The position numbers and the translations under genes were made by a program. A stretch of DNA of 56,854 nt from Cytophagales bacterium (GTDB lineage: Bacteria > Bacteroidota > Bacteroidia > Cytophagales > Spirosomataceae), in NCBI GenBank assembly GCA_013298215.1, contig JAAFKE010000021.1:1-56854 (forward strand). Reading direction: 5' to 3'. Below are positions 24,188-33,560 of this stretch, one piece after another; the stretch's first letter is position 1; each line of letters starts with the position of its first letter. The notes beneath the pieces are model-generated. The model saw nothing but the letters and a program-made list of their open reading frames with translations. It had not been told where the DNA came from and made no database searches.

Positions 24188-26473
24188 ATGATAACTCAGC
24201 CAGCTACATTGGGCCAGATGCTAAAACGATACTTTCTACAATACTGGCGGGCGTTTCTGTGGGCCACGGCACCGTTTTTTGCGGTGGTAGTGGCCGACCT
24301 AACCCTGCCCCTGCGGGTCGTTGCCGATTATTCGACGTTGGTGCTGGCCGCCGACGGTACGCTGCTGCACGCTTTTTTGAACCGCAACGACAAGTGGCGA
24401 ATGCCCACCCAGTTGAACGAGATTACGCCGCAATTGCGCCAAACTATTTTGTTTAAGGAAGACAAATATTTTTATTACCACCCAGGTATCAATCCCGTGG
24501 CCATGTTGCGGGCAGCGGCGCGCAATGTTGTGAGCGGCAAACGCACGTCGGGGGCATCGACCATTACGATGCAGGTGGTGCGTCTGTTGCAACCGCGCCA
24601 GCGCACCTACACCAGCAAAACAATCGAGGTGTTTCGGGCCTTGCAGTTGGAAATTCACTTCTCAAAAGATGAAATTCTACAGCTCTACCTCAACCTAATT
24701 CCCTACGGCTCAAACATTGAGGGCATAAAATCGGCCTCGGTTTTGTACCTCGGCAAAGCCCCGCAGTTGTTGAGCTTGGCCGAAATAACGGCACTGACCA
24801 TCATTCCCAACCGCCCGTCGAGCCTGCGGTTGGGGGTTCGGAATGCAGCAGTTGTACAAGAAAGAAACAAATGGCTCGAACGGTTCAGACGCGCCCAACT
24901 GTTTGACAACCAAACCATTGAAGATGCCCTGAACGAACCACTGAACGCCCGCCGCCGCAGTGCCCCGCGCAACGCGCCCCATCTTTCGATCCGCCTCAAA
25001 AACCAGCAACCCCTCCAGCGTATCATCCAGACCAACATTGTTCTCAACCGCCAGCACCAGGCCGAGCAATTGGTGCGCAATTATATCGGCCGGCTTGCGG
25101 CTTTTCGCATTCATAATGCGGCGGTGCTGGTTATTAATAATCGAACGGCGCAAATTGAAACTTACGTGGGTTCGGCGGGGTTCGACGACCCAACCGACGG
25201 CGGACAGGTGGACGGCGTGAGGGCGGTGCGGTCGCCGGGTTCTACCCTCAAACCATTGGTCTATGGCCTGGCGTTCGACCGCGGGATGCTCACCCCAAAG
25301 AGTGCATTGAACGACGTGCCGACGAACTTTGGCGGTTTTGAACCCGAGAACTTCGACCGCCATTTCAACGGAAAAGTTACGGCCGAGTTTGCCTTGGCCA
25401 ATTCGCTCAATATCCCCGCCGTGAAGGTGCTACAACTCGTAAGCACGCCCGCACTGGTGGAGGTGCTAAAAAAAGCGGGGTTCGCAACGATCAAAAAAAA
25501 CGCCAAAGACCTCGGACTTTCCATGATTTTGGGCGGCTGCGGCGCCACGCTCGAAGAACTCACGCGGCTTTTTTCGGGCTTCGAGCCGTCGTCGAAATCC
25601 GCGCTACTGTCGCCCGAGGCAAAATACCTGGTTACTGCCATTTTGAGCCAAGTAACCCGCCCCGACCTGCCCAATAATTTCGACAATACCTACCACCTCC
25701 CGCGCATTGCCTGGAAAACGGGTACTTCCTACGGCAAAAAAGACGCTTGGAGCATCGGCTACAACCAAAACTACACGGTGGGGGTTTGGGTGGGCAATTT
25801 CTCGGGCGAGGGCGTACCCGAACTCAGCGGGGCAAATACGGCCACTCCCCTACTCTTTGATGTTTTCAACGCCATCGACTACAACTCCACAGCCAAACAG
25901 CCAACGCCCCCCAGAAACCTCAAAAAGCGAAAAATATGCGCCGAAAGTGGCGACGTGCCAAACGAGTTTTGCAGCAACCAAATCATCGACTACCACATCA
26001 TGGGGGTGTCGAAATACCAAAAATGTGACCACCTAAAATGGGTTTTCACCAACTCCCAGCGTACAGTCTCGTACTGCACAACTTGCCTACCCGACGGCAA
26101 CTACCAGCGCAAACTATACCCCAACCTAAGCCCCGATCTGGTTGATTATTACCAACATAATGGTTTTTTTTACGACAAAATACCACCCCACAACCCCGCC
26201 TGCACCCGCATACAAACCGCAAACGCACCCCAAATAACGAGCCCCAACGACGGAAGTACGTATTTTATCGACCCCACCGAGCCACCGCAGTTGCAACTCA
26301 GTTGCCTGGCTCAGAACGATGTAAAAGAAATTTACTGGTACATAAACGATAAGCTGTACCAAAAAACAAGTCCGCTGCGTCCAATTTTCTTCACGCCCAA
26401 AGCGGGCAAAACAAAAATATCGTGCAGCGACGATGCTGGAAGGAGTTCGGACGTGGTTATTTTGGTGAAGTGA
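24188..26473 (+). CDS. pbpC: Penicillin-binding protein 1C
   Basis: A 761-residue bifunctional peptidoglycan synthase anchored by one N-terminal membrane helix (about 16-38). The GT51 glycosyltransferase domain has EDKYFYYHPGINPVAML (catalytic Glu near residue 95) and GASTITMQVVRLL. The transpeptidase domain has the serine motif SPGSTLKPL (active Ser near 357) and the KTGTSYGKKDAW motif (about 512-523). The C-terminal 90 residues form the BiPBP_C beta-domain typical of PBP1C, preceded by a Cys-containing segment (CAESGDVPNEFC). The alpha-2-macroglobulin gene that often accompanies pbpC is not adjacent. The start is the ATG before the membrane helix. Confidence 0.95.
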   Translation: MITQPATLGQMLKRYFLQYWRAFLWATAPFFAVVVADLTLPLRVVADYSTLVLAADGTLLHAFLNRNDKWRMPTQLNEITPQLRQTILFKEDKYFYYHPGINPVAMLRAAARNVVSGKRTSGASTITMQVVRLLQPRQRTYTSKTIEVFRALQLEIHFSKDEILQLYLNLIPYGSNIEGIKSASVLYLGKAPQLLSLAEITALTIIPNRPSSLRLGVRNAAVVQERNKWLERFRRAQLFDNQTIEDALNEPLNARRRSAPRNAPHLSIRLKNQQPLQRIIQTNIVLNRQHQAEQLVRNYIGRLAAFRIHNAAVLVINNRTAQIETYVGSAGFDDPTDGGQVDGVRAVRSPGSTLKPLVYGLAFDRGMLTPKSALNDVPTNFGGFEPENFDRHFNGKVTAEFALANSLNIPAVKVLQLVSTPALVEVLKKAGFATIKKNAKDLGLSMILGGCGATLEELTRLFSGFEPSSKSALLSPEAKYLVTAILSQVTRPDLPNNFDNTYHLPRIAWKTGTSYGKKDAWSIGYNQNYTVGVWVGNFSGEGVPELSGANTATPLLFDVFNAIDYNSTAKQPTPPRNLKKRKICAESGDVPNEFCSNQIIDYHIMGVSKYQKCDHLKWVFTNSQRTVSYCTTCLPDGNYQRKLYPNLSPDLVDYYQHNGFFYDKIPPHNPACTRIQTANAPQITSPNDGSTYFIDPTEPPQLQLSCLAQNDVKEIYWYINDKLYQKTSPLRPIFFTPKAGKTKISCSDDAGRSSDVVILVK

Positions 26474-26479
26474 CGCGCA

Positions 26480-26917
26480 CTACTCGCTAAAATTTTGGTA
26501 GATCGAGTCCATAATCCGCACAAAATGCGCGTAGTCGTCGTGGCTTAGGCTGCCCCAACCCTGCCGCCTTATTTCTTGCACCAATGGCAGGGCTTGCTCA
26601 AAGAGAAGGTCGCCGCTGGGGGTCAAAAAAATATTGAACTTACGGCGGTCGTCGCCGTCCATTCGGCGCTCGACGAGGTTTTTTTTGACCAACAGGTCAA
26701 TAATTCGGGTAATGGTGGGCGCGTCTTTGGTGGTCATCTCCGAGAGCACGTTTTGGCTCGCGCCCGCGTGTTTGTGCAGGTGGTCGATCACCACCCACTG
26801 ATCGACGGTGAGGTCGAACCCCGCTTCGTTGAAACGCTTTTGGAGGGCGTTCCTAATTTTTTTGACGGTGGTGTCGATCTTAAAAAAGTAGGCACGTTCG
26901 TCGGACGGGTGGGTCAT
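26480..26917 (-). CDS. MarR-family transcriptional regulator
   Basis: A 145-residue winged-helix regulator. The core shows TVDQWVVIDHLHKHAGASQNVLSEMTTKDAPTITRIIDLLVKKNLVERR in pieces typical of MarR, then the wing DGDDRRKFNIFLTPSG and a C-terminal dimerisation helix. The ATG at 26917 gives the usual length; a further in-frame ATG at 26956 would add 13 residues. It follows thrB by about 75 bp in the same direction, so it may be read with it. Its ligand and target are unknown. It ends 6 bp from pbpC, convergently. Confidence 0.88.
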   Translation of the reverse strand: MTHPSDERAYFFKIDTTVKKIRNALQKRFNEAGFDLTVDQWVVIDHLHKHAGASQNVLSEMTTKDAPTITRIIDLLVKKNLVERRMDGDDRRKFNIFLTPSGDLLFEQALPLVQEIRRQGWGSLSHDDYAHFVRIMDSIYQNFSE

Positions 26918-26991
26918 TGCAATTGGTTTTGTGGCAGATATTGTGGGCATGGGCACCTGGCTCGGCAGCGTATTTGGCGTAATGGCAGGTT

Positions 26992-27921
26992 TTAGCTCAA
27001 AATTCTGGGGCCCTCCTGGTTAATACCCGACACGTACAGGTGCGAGCTCACCCCCGCCCCCGCAAACGCCGTGCGCATGGCCGCGCCCACGCGGTGAGCG
27101 GTGTCCATGTCGCGGCTGAGGGCAAACATCGACGGCCCCGCTCCCGAAATACTGCAACCCAAGGCCCCGTTGTCGAGGGCGGCGTGCTTCACCGTGTCGA
27201 ACTCTGGAATAAGAATCGACCGAACTGGCTCAATAATTACATCGACCAGCGAGCGGCTGATTAGGTCGAAGTCGGACTGCAACAGGCCCGCGATGAGCCC
27301 CGCCACGTTGCCCATTTGGGTAATGGCATTTTTGAGCGACACCTCGTTGCGCAGAATATAACGGGCATCTTTGGTATTTACCTCAATGTCGGGATGCACC
27401 AACGTAGCAAACAAACTGGCGGGCGTATTGATTTTGAAAACGTCTAAGGGCGAGTAGCTTCGCACTACCACAAAGCCGCCCAACAACGACGGCCCCACGT
27501 TGTCGGCGTGGGCCGCACCACAGGCTATTCGCTCGCCCTCCATGGCAAATCTCAACAAGTCTCGTTGCGCTAAGGGCTTGCCCATCAGCTCATTAATGGC
27601 AAAAACACCCGCCACCGCACTGGCCGCGCTCGACCCCATGCCGCTGCCAAGTGGCATATTTTTGGTAAGCTCAATCTCGAAACCTTGGTCGGAACCGATC
27701 TGCTCCAAAAATTTCAACATCACCACCGTGACGGCATTTTTATTGGCATCGAGCGGCAAGCGGCCGCCGTCGCCCGCAATTTTGGTAATCTGTAAGCCTG
27801 GCGTATTTTTTTTTCGCAAGATCACCTCGTCGCCAGGGGCATCTACGGCGAACCCAAAAATATCGAATCCGCAAGCTACATTCGCAACGGTGGCGGGGGC
27901 AAAAACCCTGATTGAATCCAT
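26992..27921 (-). CDS. thrB: Homoserine kinase
   Basis: A cytosolic GHMP kinase phosphorylating homoserine in threonine synthesis. The 309 residues are the normal length. The ATP-binding motif is MPLGSGMGSSAASAVAG, and the N-terminus VFAPATVANVACGFDIFGFA and the C-terminal GCSISGAGPSMFAL are family motifs. It follows thrA by 44 bp on the same strand and is surely co-transcribed. The usual third gene, thrC, is not present behind it; a marR gene takes that place. Confidence 0.96.
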   Translation of the reverse strand: MDSIRVFAPATVANVACGFDIFGFAVDAPGDEVILRKKNTPGLQITKIAGDGGRLPLDANKNAVTVVMLKFLEQIGSDQGFEIELTKNMPLGSGMGSSAASAVAGVFAINELMGKPLAQRDLLRFAMEGERIACGAAHADNVGPSLLGGFVVVRSYSPLDVFKINTPASLFATLVHPDIEVNTKDARYILRNEVSLKNAITQMGNVAGLIAGLLQSDFDLISRSLVDVIIEPVRSILIPEFDTVKHAALDNGALGCSISGAGPSMFALSRDMDTAHRVGAAMRTAFAGAGVSSHLYVSGINQEGPRILS

Positions 27922-27965
27922 GTTTTTTTAAATTAAATAACGGTCTGAACGCAGGTTTAGTGCAT

Positions 27966-30422
27966 TTATGCCAGGTAACTACTAATGCTCATCATGTCGG
28001 CAAACACCCCCGAGGCCGTTACCTCCGCACCCGCACCAGGGCCTTTTACCACCAGCGGTCGGTCGCGGTAGCGCTCAGTAGTGAACGAAATAATGTTGTC
28101 TGCCCCCGAAAGCGTGTAAAGTGGGTGGTCTTTGCCGACCGTTTTTAGCGCTATGCTGGCCTGCCCGTTTTCGATCACGGCCACAAAACGCAGTACTTCG
28201 CCGCGCTTTTGGGCGGTGGCCAGCAAGTCAGCAAAATAAGCGTCTGACTGGTCTAACTCCATAAAAAAATCGCTTATCGACTTCGCTTTCAAGCAGTTGT
28301 CGGGCAATATGTTTTTAATTTTAACTTCTTTAAACTCCAGCGGCAAGCCAATTTCGCGGGCCAATATTAAGGCTTTTCTCGCAATATCAACGCCACTCAG
28401 GTCGTCGCGCGGGTCGGGTTCGGTGTAACCTTTTGCTTTGGCTTGGCGCACCACGTCGGCAAAATTCATGTCGGCACCGTAGGTATTAAAAATATACGAG
28501 AGCGTTCCCGAGAGCACAGCCTCGATTTTTAAGATTTTATCCCCGCTCGCCATCAAACCTTGGAGTGTGTTGATGATGGGCAAGCCCGCGCCCACGTTGG
28601 TTTCGTACAAAAACTTAACGCCCTTGCGGAGTGCCGCATTTTGGAGTTTGAGGTAGTCGGAATATTTGCCCGAATTGGCGTGTTTGTTGGGCGTAACCAC
28701 CGAAATACTCCCGTTGAGCAACCGCTCATAGAAAGGCACAAGGTCTTTGTCGGAGGTGCAATCAGCAAAAACCGAGTTGGGCAGGTTAAAATCGCGGACG
28801 CGCTCTACGTAGGCAGGCACGCTGGTGGTCACGCCGCGCTCGGCGAGTTCGTCTTTCCAACGCAGTGGATCGATGCCGCTGGGGTCGAGCAGCATTTTTC
28901 GGGTGTTGGCCACGCCGACCAAGTTTATTTTTAGCAGTTTTTCTTTGCGCAGGTACTCCGACTGGGCCGCCAACTGCTCAATGAGTGTGCCGCCAATGAG
29001 GCCAACGCCAATCAGAAAAACGTTGAGTGTGCGGGTCTCGAACTGAAAAAACGTGCCGTGAATGGCATTGAGGGCCTTCGAGAGGTCGTTTTTGCTGATA
29101 ACCACCGAAATGTTTATTTCGGACGATCCCTGCGCGGTGGCCACCACGTTTACGCCGTTTTTGCCGAGTGCCGAGAACAATTTGCCCGAAATACCCGTGT
29201 TGCGTCGCATTCCCTCGCCGACGATGGCGATGATGGACAGGTTTTTTTCGATCAAAATGCGGTCGATGTGGCCGTATTGAATCTCGAAAGAAAACGCTTC
29301 TTCGATAACGATTTTTGCTTTTTCGGCCTGTTTGGGGTCAATGGCGCAACAAATAGAATGTTCGGACGATGCCTGGGAAATGAGAATAACGCTGATCTTG
29401 TTTTTGGACAACGCCGAAAACAGCCGCCCCGAAATACCCGCCACGCCGATCATACCCGAGCCCTGCACGTTGATGAGCGCAATGTCGTCGATCGAAGAAA
29501 TACCCGTGATGGAATAATCGGTGGCGTCGGCCTTGGCACTCACAAAAGTGCCCGAAAATGCCGCATTGAATGTATTGAGCACCTTGACGGGGATATTTTG
29601 GGCGAATGCAGGCTGCAAACTGGGGGGGTAAATAACCTTGGCTCCAAAATGCGACAGCTCCATGGCCTCGGCGTAAGTAATGGTCGGGATGGTGAAAGCA
29701 TTGGGCACTTTGCGCGGGTCGGCGGTCATCATACCGTCCACGTCGGTCCAAATTTCAATCACTTTTGCGCCCAATGCTGCCCCAAAAATAGAGCCAGTAA
29801 AATCAGACCCGCCGCGCCCGAGCGTTGTGGTGATGCCCTCGGGGGTAGACGCAATAAAACCCGTAATGCACTGGATACCAGAGTTTTGGGCAAAGTACGA
29901 TTTAATGTTTCGGTTGGTGGTTTCAAAGTCCACGTCGGCCATACCAAAGTGGTCGTTGGTTTTGACCAAGTGGCGTGCGTCGCAAAATTGCGCCTCAATG
30001 CCGCGCCCTTTGAGCACCTCCGTGATGAGCGTCGTCGAAAGGCGTTCACCAAACGACATCACAAAATCCATGGTTCGGTTCGACAGCTCGCGCAGCAGCG
30101 ACACGCCACGGAGCAGGTCTTCGAGTTCGTTGAAAAGCCCGCGAATTTGGGCAATGGCGCTGCTCTGCGATTTTACGTCGAGCAGACCCCGAGCGGCACT
30201 AAAATGTCGTTCTTCCACCGATTTTAGGTGCTCAAAATACGAAACATCGCCCTGGGCGGCCATCCGTCCAATCTCAATCAGGCGATTGGTTACGCCCCCC
30301 ATGGCCGAGTAAACGGTCGCAATTTCTTCGCCTTTTTGGATGTTATCCTCTAAAATTGAAATGAGTTGCAAGATGCTTTCAACTGTTCCGCACGAGGTGC
30401 CACCAAATTTGAGAACTTTCAC
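27966..30422 (-). CDS. thrA: Bifunctional aspartokinase / homoserine dehydrogenase I
   Basis: An 818-residue fusion enzyme catalysing the first and third steps from aspartate to homoserine. The aspartokinase part begins VLKFGGTSCGTVE and contains GRGGSDFTGSIFGAAL. Two ACT regulatory domains follow (about 315-465; feedback by threonine is known for the family). The homoserine dehydrogenase part starts at VFLIGVGLIGGTL and carries the FLYETNVGAGLPII active-site region. The start codon is GTG at 30422, fixed by the family N-terminus MKVLKFGG. The promoter candidate lies about 90 bp upstream. Confidence 0.97.
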   Translation of the reverse strand: MKVLKFGGTSCGTVESILQLISILEDNIQKGEEIATVYSAMGGVTNRLIEIGRMAAQGDVSYFEHLKSVEERHFSAARGLLDVKSQSSAIAQIRGLFNELEDLLRGVSLLRELSNRTMDFVMSFGERLSTTLITEVLKGRGIEAQFCDARHLVKTNDHFGMADVDFETTNRNIKSYFAQNSGIQCITGFIASTPEGITTTLGRGGSDFTGSIFGAALGAKVIEIWTDVDGMMTADPRKVPNAFTIPTITYAEAMELSHFGAKVIYPPSLQPAFAQNIPVKVLNTFNAAFSGTFVSAKADATDYSITGISSIDDIALINVQGSGMIGVAGISGRLFSALSKNKISVILISQASSEHSICCAIDPKQAEKAKIVIEEAFSFEIQYGHIDRILIEKNLSIIAIVGEGMRRNTGISGKLFSALGKNGVNVVATAQGSSEINISVVISKNDLSKALNAIHGTFFQFETRTLNVFLIGVGLIGGTLIEQLAAQSEYLRKEKLLKINLVGVANTRKMLLDPSGIDPLRWKDELAERGVTTSVPAYVERVRDFNLPNSVFADCTSDKDLVPFYERLLNGSISVVTPNKHANSGKYSDYLKLQNAALRKGVKFLYETNVGAGLPIINTLQGLMASGDKILKIEAVLSGTLSYIFNTYGADMNFADVVRQAKAKGYTEPDPRDDLSGVDIARKALILAREIGLPLEFKEVKIKNILPDNCLKAKSISDFFMELDQSDAYFADLLATAQKRGEVLRFVAVIENGQASIALKTVGKDHPLYTLSGADNIISFTTERYRDRPLVVKGPGAGAEVTASGVFADMMSISSYLA

Positions 30423-30499
30423 CGCTGGTATTAAAAGTTAAGGTTAGAATTACCGAGCGGTCAAGTCTGGTTTTGAACCAAAAAAGGACGACGTACAAC

Positions 30500-30546
30500 C
30501 GCTCAAAGAGCGCAAATATAACGATTGTAGCGGTTTTTGACGACAA
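30500..30546 (-). promoter_or_regulatory. Candidate thrAB promoter with a hairpin at the transcript start
   Basis: On the minus strand TATATTTG (30520-30513) fits the TAnnTTTG box, with TTG at 30546-30544 as a weak -33 element after 23 bases. Immediately downstream, CGCTC-TTT-GAGCG (30512-30500) would form a hairpin at or near the 5' end of the mRNA. No threonine/isoleucine-rich leader peptide is seen in the 80-base leader. Confidence 0.4.
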
Positions 30547-30699
30547 TTTGGCGCTGTTCTGGGGTAGTTTCTCAAAATTGTTCGCACGAAATCGGTAGCA
30601 GCACAAATTTCAACGCCGCCTCTGGGCACAATTTCGACGCGGTTTTCCGAAAATTTCCGTAATTTTGGTTTGTTGTGTTGCTATTTTACCCCATAAACT

Positions 30700-31344
30700 A
30701 TGATAACTTTTACAGTTTTTCCCAAAACCTCCTTACTTTGGTTGGTTTTGGCACTTAGTTTGGCTACCCAGGAAACGCGGGCGCAGTATCTGAAAGACAA
30801 CGAGGATAGACGGGTTTTCGTGGATGTGGGCATCGGTGGTGGCTTGCTCAAAGCGGGGAGGGCCTACACGCCGAGCCCGCTTTTTTTGAAAAACGCGGGT
30901 GGTGTCTGGCAAATACAAGTTGCGCCGCGCTACTACATTAACGAAAACCTGAACGTGGGCTTCAAAGTGGGTGGCTTGGCGCGGCCTAAGTTCGAGGACG
31001 TAGAGACCAACAGCGTGGTGCAGCCCAAGTTTACGCCCTATTTTTTGGCCACCTCCGAGTACTATTTTGGCAACTACCAGGCAAGCCGCCGCTACTACGC
31101 TGGGCTCAGTGCGGGTATAACCGAGATCGGTACGCTCGAAGCCCGCGACAACGTTAGCCAGGAGCGGTTCTTTTTTCAGCGCCGCAACCGCTCATCTTTT
31201 ATTACGGTCGCTCCCAAGGTGGGGGTTTCGTTCGGAGAAATTAAAATTGAAATTGAGTACATGGTCACCATGCCCTTCAACCCCGATTTTGTGGGCATCA
31301 CCCTCATTAGTAGCATAGCGGCGGGGCGGTCGAGGTACTACTAA
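30700..31344 (+). CDS. Predicted outer-membrane beta-barrel protein, function unknown
   Basis: A 214-residue exported protein. The signal peptide ends at TRAQ (about residue 28). The mature part alternates short polar turns with strands ending in aromatic residues (YYINENLNVGFKVGGL, FLATSEYYFGNY, RRYYAGLSAGITEIG) and closes with a final strand ending SRYY, as in eight-stranded outer-membrane barrels of Bacteroidota. No substrate or enzymatic motif is visible. It stands alone, with 104 bp before the next co-directional gene. Confidence 0.7.
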   Translation: MITFTVFPKTSLLWLVLALSLATQETRAQYLKDNEDRRVFVDVGIGGGLLKAGRAYTPSPLFLKNAGGVWQIQVAPRYYINENLNVGFKVGGLARPKFEDVETNSVVQPKFTPYFLATSEYYFGNYQASRRYYAGLSAGITEIGTLEARDNVSQERFFFQRRNRSSFITVAPKVGVSFGEIKIEIEYMVTMPFNPDFVGITLISSIAAGRSRYY

Positions 31345-31448
31345 ATGGAACCAAGTAAATATAGCTCAATAATCGACATTTTTTATCTCGTAATTATTTA
31401 ACTATCAAACATTTATCCGCTCATTCAACATTATTACTTAATTAACCT

Positions 31449-32345
31449 GTGAAACCTACATTATTGATTTTAGCGGCTGGAATGGGAAGCCGCTACGGGG
31501 GCATTAAACAGCTCGACCAGTTCGGCCCAAACGGCGAAACGATCATAGACTACTCCCTTTTTGATGCCATCAGGGCAGGTTTTGGCAAAATTGTCTTTAT
31601 CATTAGAGAAGAGCTACGCGCTGATTTCGAGGACACTTTTGGCCCAAAATTGCGCGGAAAGATCGATTACGACTACGCCATCCAGGGTTTTCAGAGTTAC
31701 GTTCCCGACGACCTGGGGCAGATAGACCGCGCCAAACCCTGGGGAACTGGCCACGCCATGCTGTGCGCTTGGGCGCAGACCGACGCGCCCTTTGCGGTGA
31801 TTAATGCCGACGATTTTTACGGCTTTCAGGCGTTCGACCTCATGGCCGATTTTCTTGCCAACAGCACCGACAACGCCCAGCACGCCCTGATGGGCTACGA
31901 GGTGCAACGGACGCTGTCAGAAAACGGAACGGTGTCGCGCGGGGTATGCGAAGTGGACGCGGACGGATTTTTGGAGATCGTGACCGAGCGCACGCAGATA
32001 TACTCCGAGGGCGGCAAAATTTACTTTAAAGAAGCCCAAACCACCACCGAACTAATCCCCGAAACCCCCGTATCGATGAACTTCTGGGGCTTCAAACCGT
32101 CGGTGTTTGAGATTACTAAAACGCTTTTTGAAGATTACGCAAGGCACAATTTCGATGCCCCCAAGGCCGAGTTCTACATCCCAGTTGTGGCCACTCACCT
32201 GATTACGAGCGGCTTAGGGAAATTGAAGGTTTTCAGAAACCAGTCCGACTGGTTCGGCGTGACCTACCCCGAAGACAAACCCACCGTGGAGGTGGCCCTA
32301 AAAAAAATGCACGCTTCGGGCGCGTATCCCAACAAATTGTGGTAA
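31449..32345 (+). CDS. Sugar-phosphate nucleotidyltransferase family protein
   Basis: A 298-residue cytosolic protein with the nucleotidyltransferase fold of GlmU/RmlA type. The NTP-binding loop is LILAAGMGSRYGGIKQL (residues 5-21), the metal-binding Asp pair is in VINADDFYGF, and GTGHAMLCAW is a family motif. It probably charges a sugar phosphate with an NTP, but the sugar is unknown and no left-handed beta-helix domain follows. The start is GTG at 31449; no ATG is available before the loop. It begins a run with the DUF4350 and MoxR genes (12-bp gap). Confidence 0.8.
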   Translation: MKPTLLILAAGMGSRYGGIKQLDQFGPNGETIIDYSLFDAIRAGFGKIVFIIREELRADFEDTFGPKLRGKIDYDYAIQGFQSYVPDDLGQIDRAKPWGTGHAMLCAWAQTDAPFAVINADDFYGFQAFDLMADFLANSTDNAQHALMGYEVQRTLSENGTVSRGVCEVDADGFLEIVTERTQIYSEGGKIYFKEAQTTTELIPETPVSMNFWGFKPSVFEITKTLFEDYARHNFDAPKAEFYIPVVATHLITSGLGKLKVFRNQSDWFGVTYPEDKPTVEVALKKMHASGAYPNKLW

Positions 32346-32357
32346 TAGAACGACCCG

Positions 32358-33560
32358 ATGTTTCGTAACCGCTACCTTATTTTCTTGATCCTTCTCGTGG
32401 CGGGCTACGGGCTGTTTGAATATTACCGCCCCAAGCCCATCGACTGGGCAACGACCTACGTAAATACGGATAAAATCCCGTTTGGTACGGAGGTGCTGTT
32501 TGCGCTCCTGCCCGATGTTTTTGAGAACCAACAGATCGAAAGCCTGCGCTTACCCATATACAACCACCTGCACGACAGCAAGTTACCCACAAAAAGCAGT
32601 TACGTGTTTGTATGTGCGCGTTTTGAGATCGATAAAAACGACCAGCGGGAACTCTTGAAATACGTCTCCGAGGGCAACACGGCGTTTGTGTCGGCCTACG
32701 ATATTTCGGATTCATTGCTCAAAAAAATAGGGCTCAGTGCCGAAATAAAACCACCAACGCTGCGAGACACCTCCCTGGGCATGAACTTTGTGTTCAAGGG
32801 TTTTAGGCGACCCAAAGACTACGTTTTTAAACACGACGACGGCAGAAACTACCTGCGGGTTCTCGACTCTACAAACGTGACGGTGCTGGGCCAGAACGCC
32901 CGCAAGGAGGCTGTTTTTGTGCGCGTAAACTTCGGGAAAGGGCTCTTTTTGGTTCATAATCTACCGCTTGCACTGACCAACTACGCCGTTTTAGACACCA
33001 ACACGGCCGATTATGCCTTCAAAACGTTGTCTTATTTGCCCAAAAATGCGCCCGTTTACTGGGACGAGTACCTCAAACAAGGGCGATTTGGAGAAAATCA
33101 GACCTCGCCGCTGCGGTATATTCTCAGCCAAGACCCGCTGCGGTGGGCCTATTATTTGGCGTTATTTGGGCTGATGGTTTTTGGCATTTTTGGCGGCAAG
33201 CGCACCCAGCGCATCATTCCAGTGGTTGAGCCGCTCCAAAACACGACCCTCGATTTTGTGAAAACGATCGGAAAAATGTACTTCCAAAAGCGCGACCCTG
33301 GCAATATGGCTCAAAAAAAAGTGCAGTATTTTTTGGCGCATATTCGCCAACACTTCGGCCTTAAAACCAACGATCTGGGCACGGCGTTCAGGTTTTCGTT
33401 GGCCGAAAAAACGGGGATTCCCTCCGCCACAATCAACCAATTGTTCAACACCATTGCCATAGCCGACGATGCTGGGCGGGTGTCCGAATTCGTACTTTTA
33501 CAGTTAAACGAACAGATCGAAAATTTTTACCAGCAAGCCAATCAACCCAATGGAATTTGA
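32358..33560 (+). CDS. DUF4350-type membrane protein
   Basis: A 400-residue membrane protein. One membrane helix is at the N-terminus (about 7-23). The following part is a DUF4350-type domain (KIPFGTEVLFALLPDVF, YVFVCARFEIDKND, LLKYVSEGNTAFVSAYDIS). A second helix (about 257-276) leads into a C-terminal cytosolic tail. Proteins of this type sit beside MoxR ATPases in Bacteroidota, and here the stop overlaps the MoxR start by 11 bp. The role is not established; coupling to MoxR activity is inferred from that overlap. Confidence 0.7.
   Translation: MFRNRYLIFLILLVAGYGLFEYYRPKPIDWATTYVNTDKIPFGTEVLFALLPDVFENQQIESLRLPIYNHLHDSKLPTKSSYVFVCARFEIDKNDQRELLKYVSEGNTAFVSAYDISDSLLKKIGLSAEIKPPTLRDTSLGMNFVFKGFRRPKDYVFKHDDGRNYLRVLDSTNVTVLGQNARKEAVFVRVNFGKGLFLVHNLPLALTNYAVLDTNTADYAFKTLSYLPKNAPVYWDEYLKQGRFGENQTSPLRYILSQDPLRWAYYLALFGLMVFGIFGGKRTQRIIPVVEPLQNTTLDFVKTIGKMYFQKRDPGNMAQKKVQYFLAHIRQHFGLKTNDLGTAFRFSLAEKTGIPSATINQLFNTIAIADDAGRVSEFVLLQLNEQIENFYQQANQPNGI

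Noticed and set aside
29058-30227. A long plus-strand open frame (389 codons) inside thrA
   Set aside because: It is antisense to well-conserved thrA codons, is rich in His/Arg/Gly as expected for a shadow frame, and matches no family.
30423-30512. Threonine-type attenuator with leader peptide before thrA
   Set aside because: No short frame rich in Thr or Ile codons and no terminator/antiterminator pair is present in the leader.
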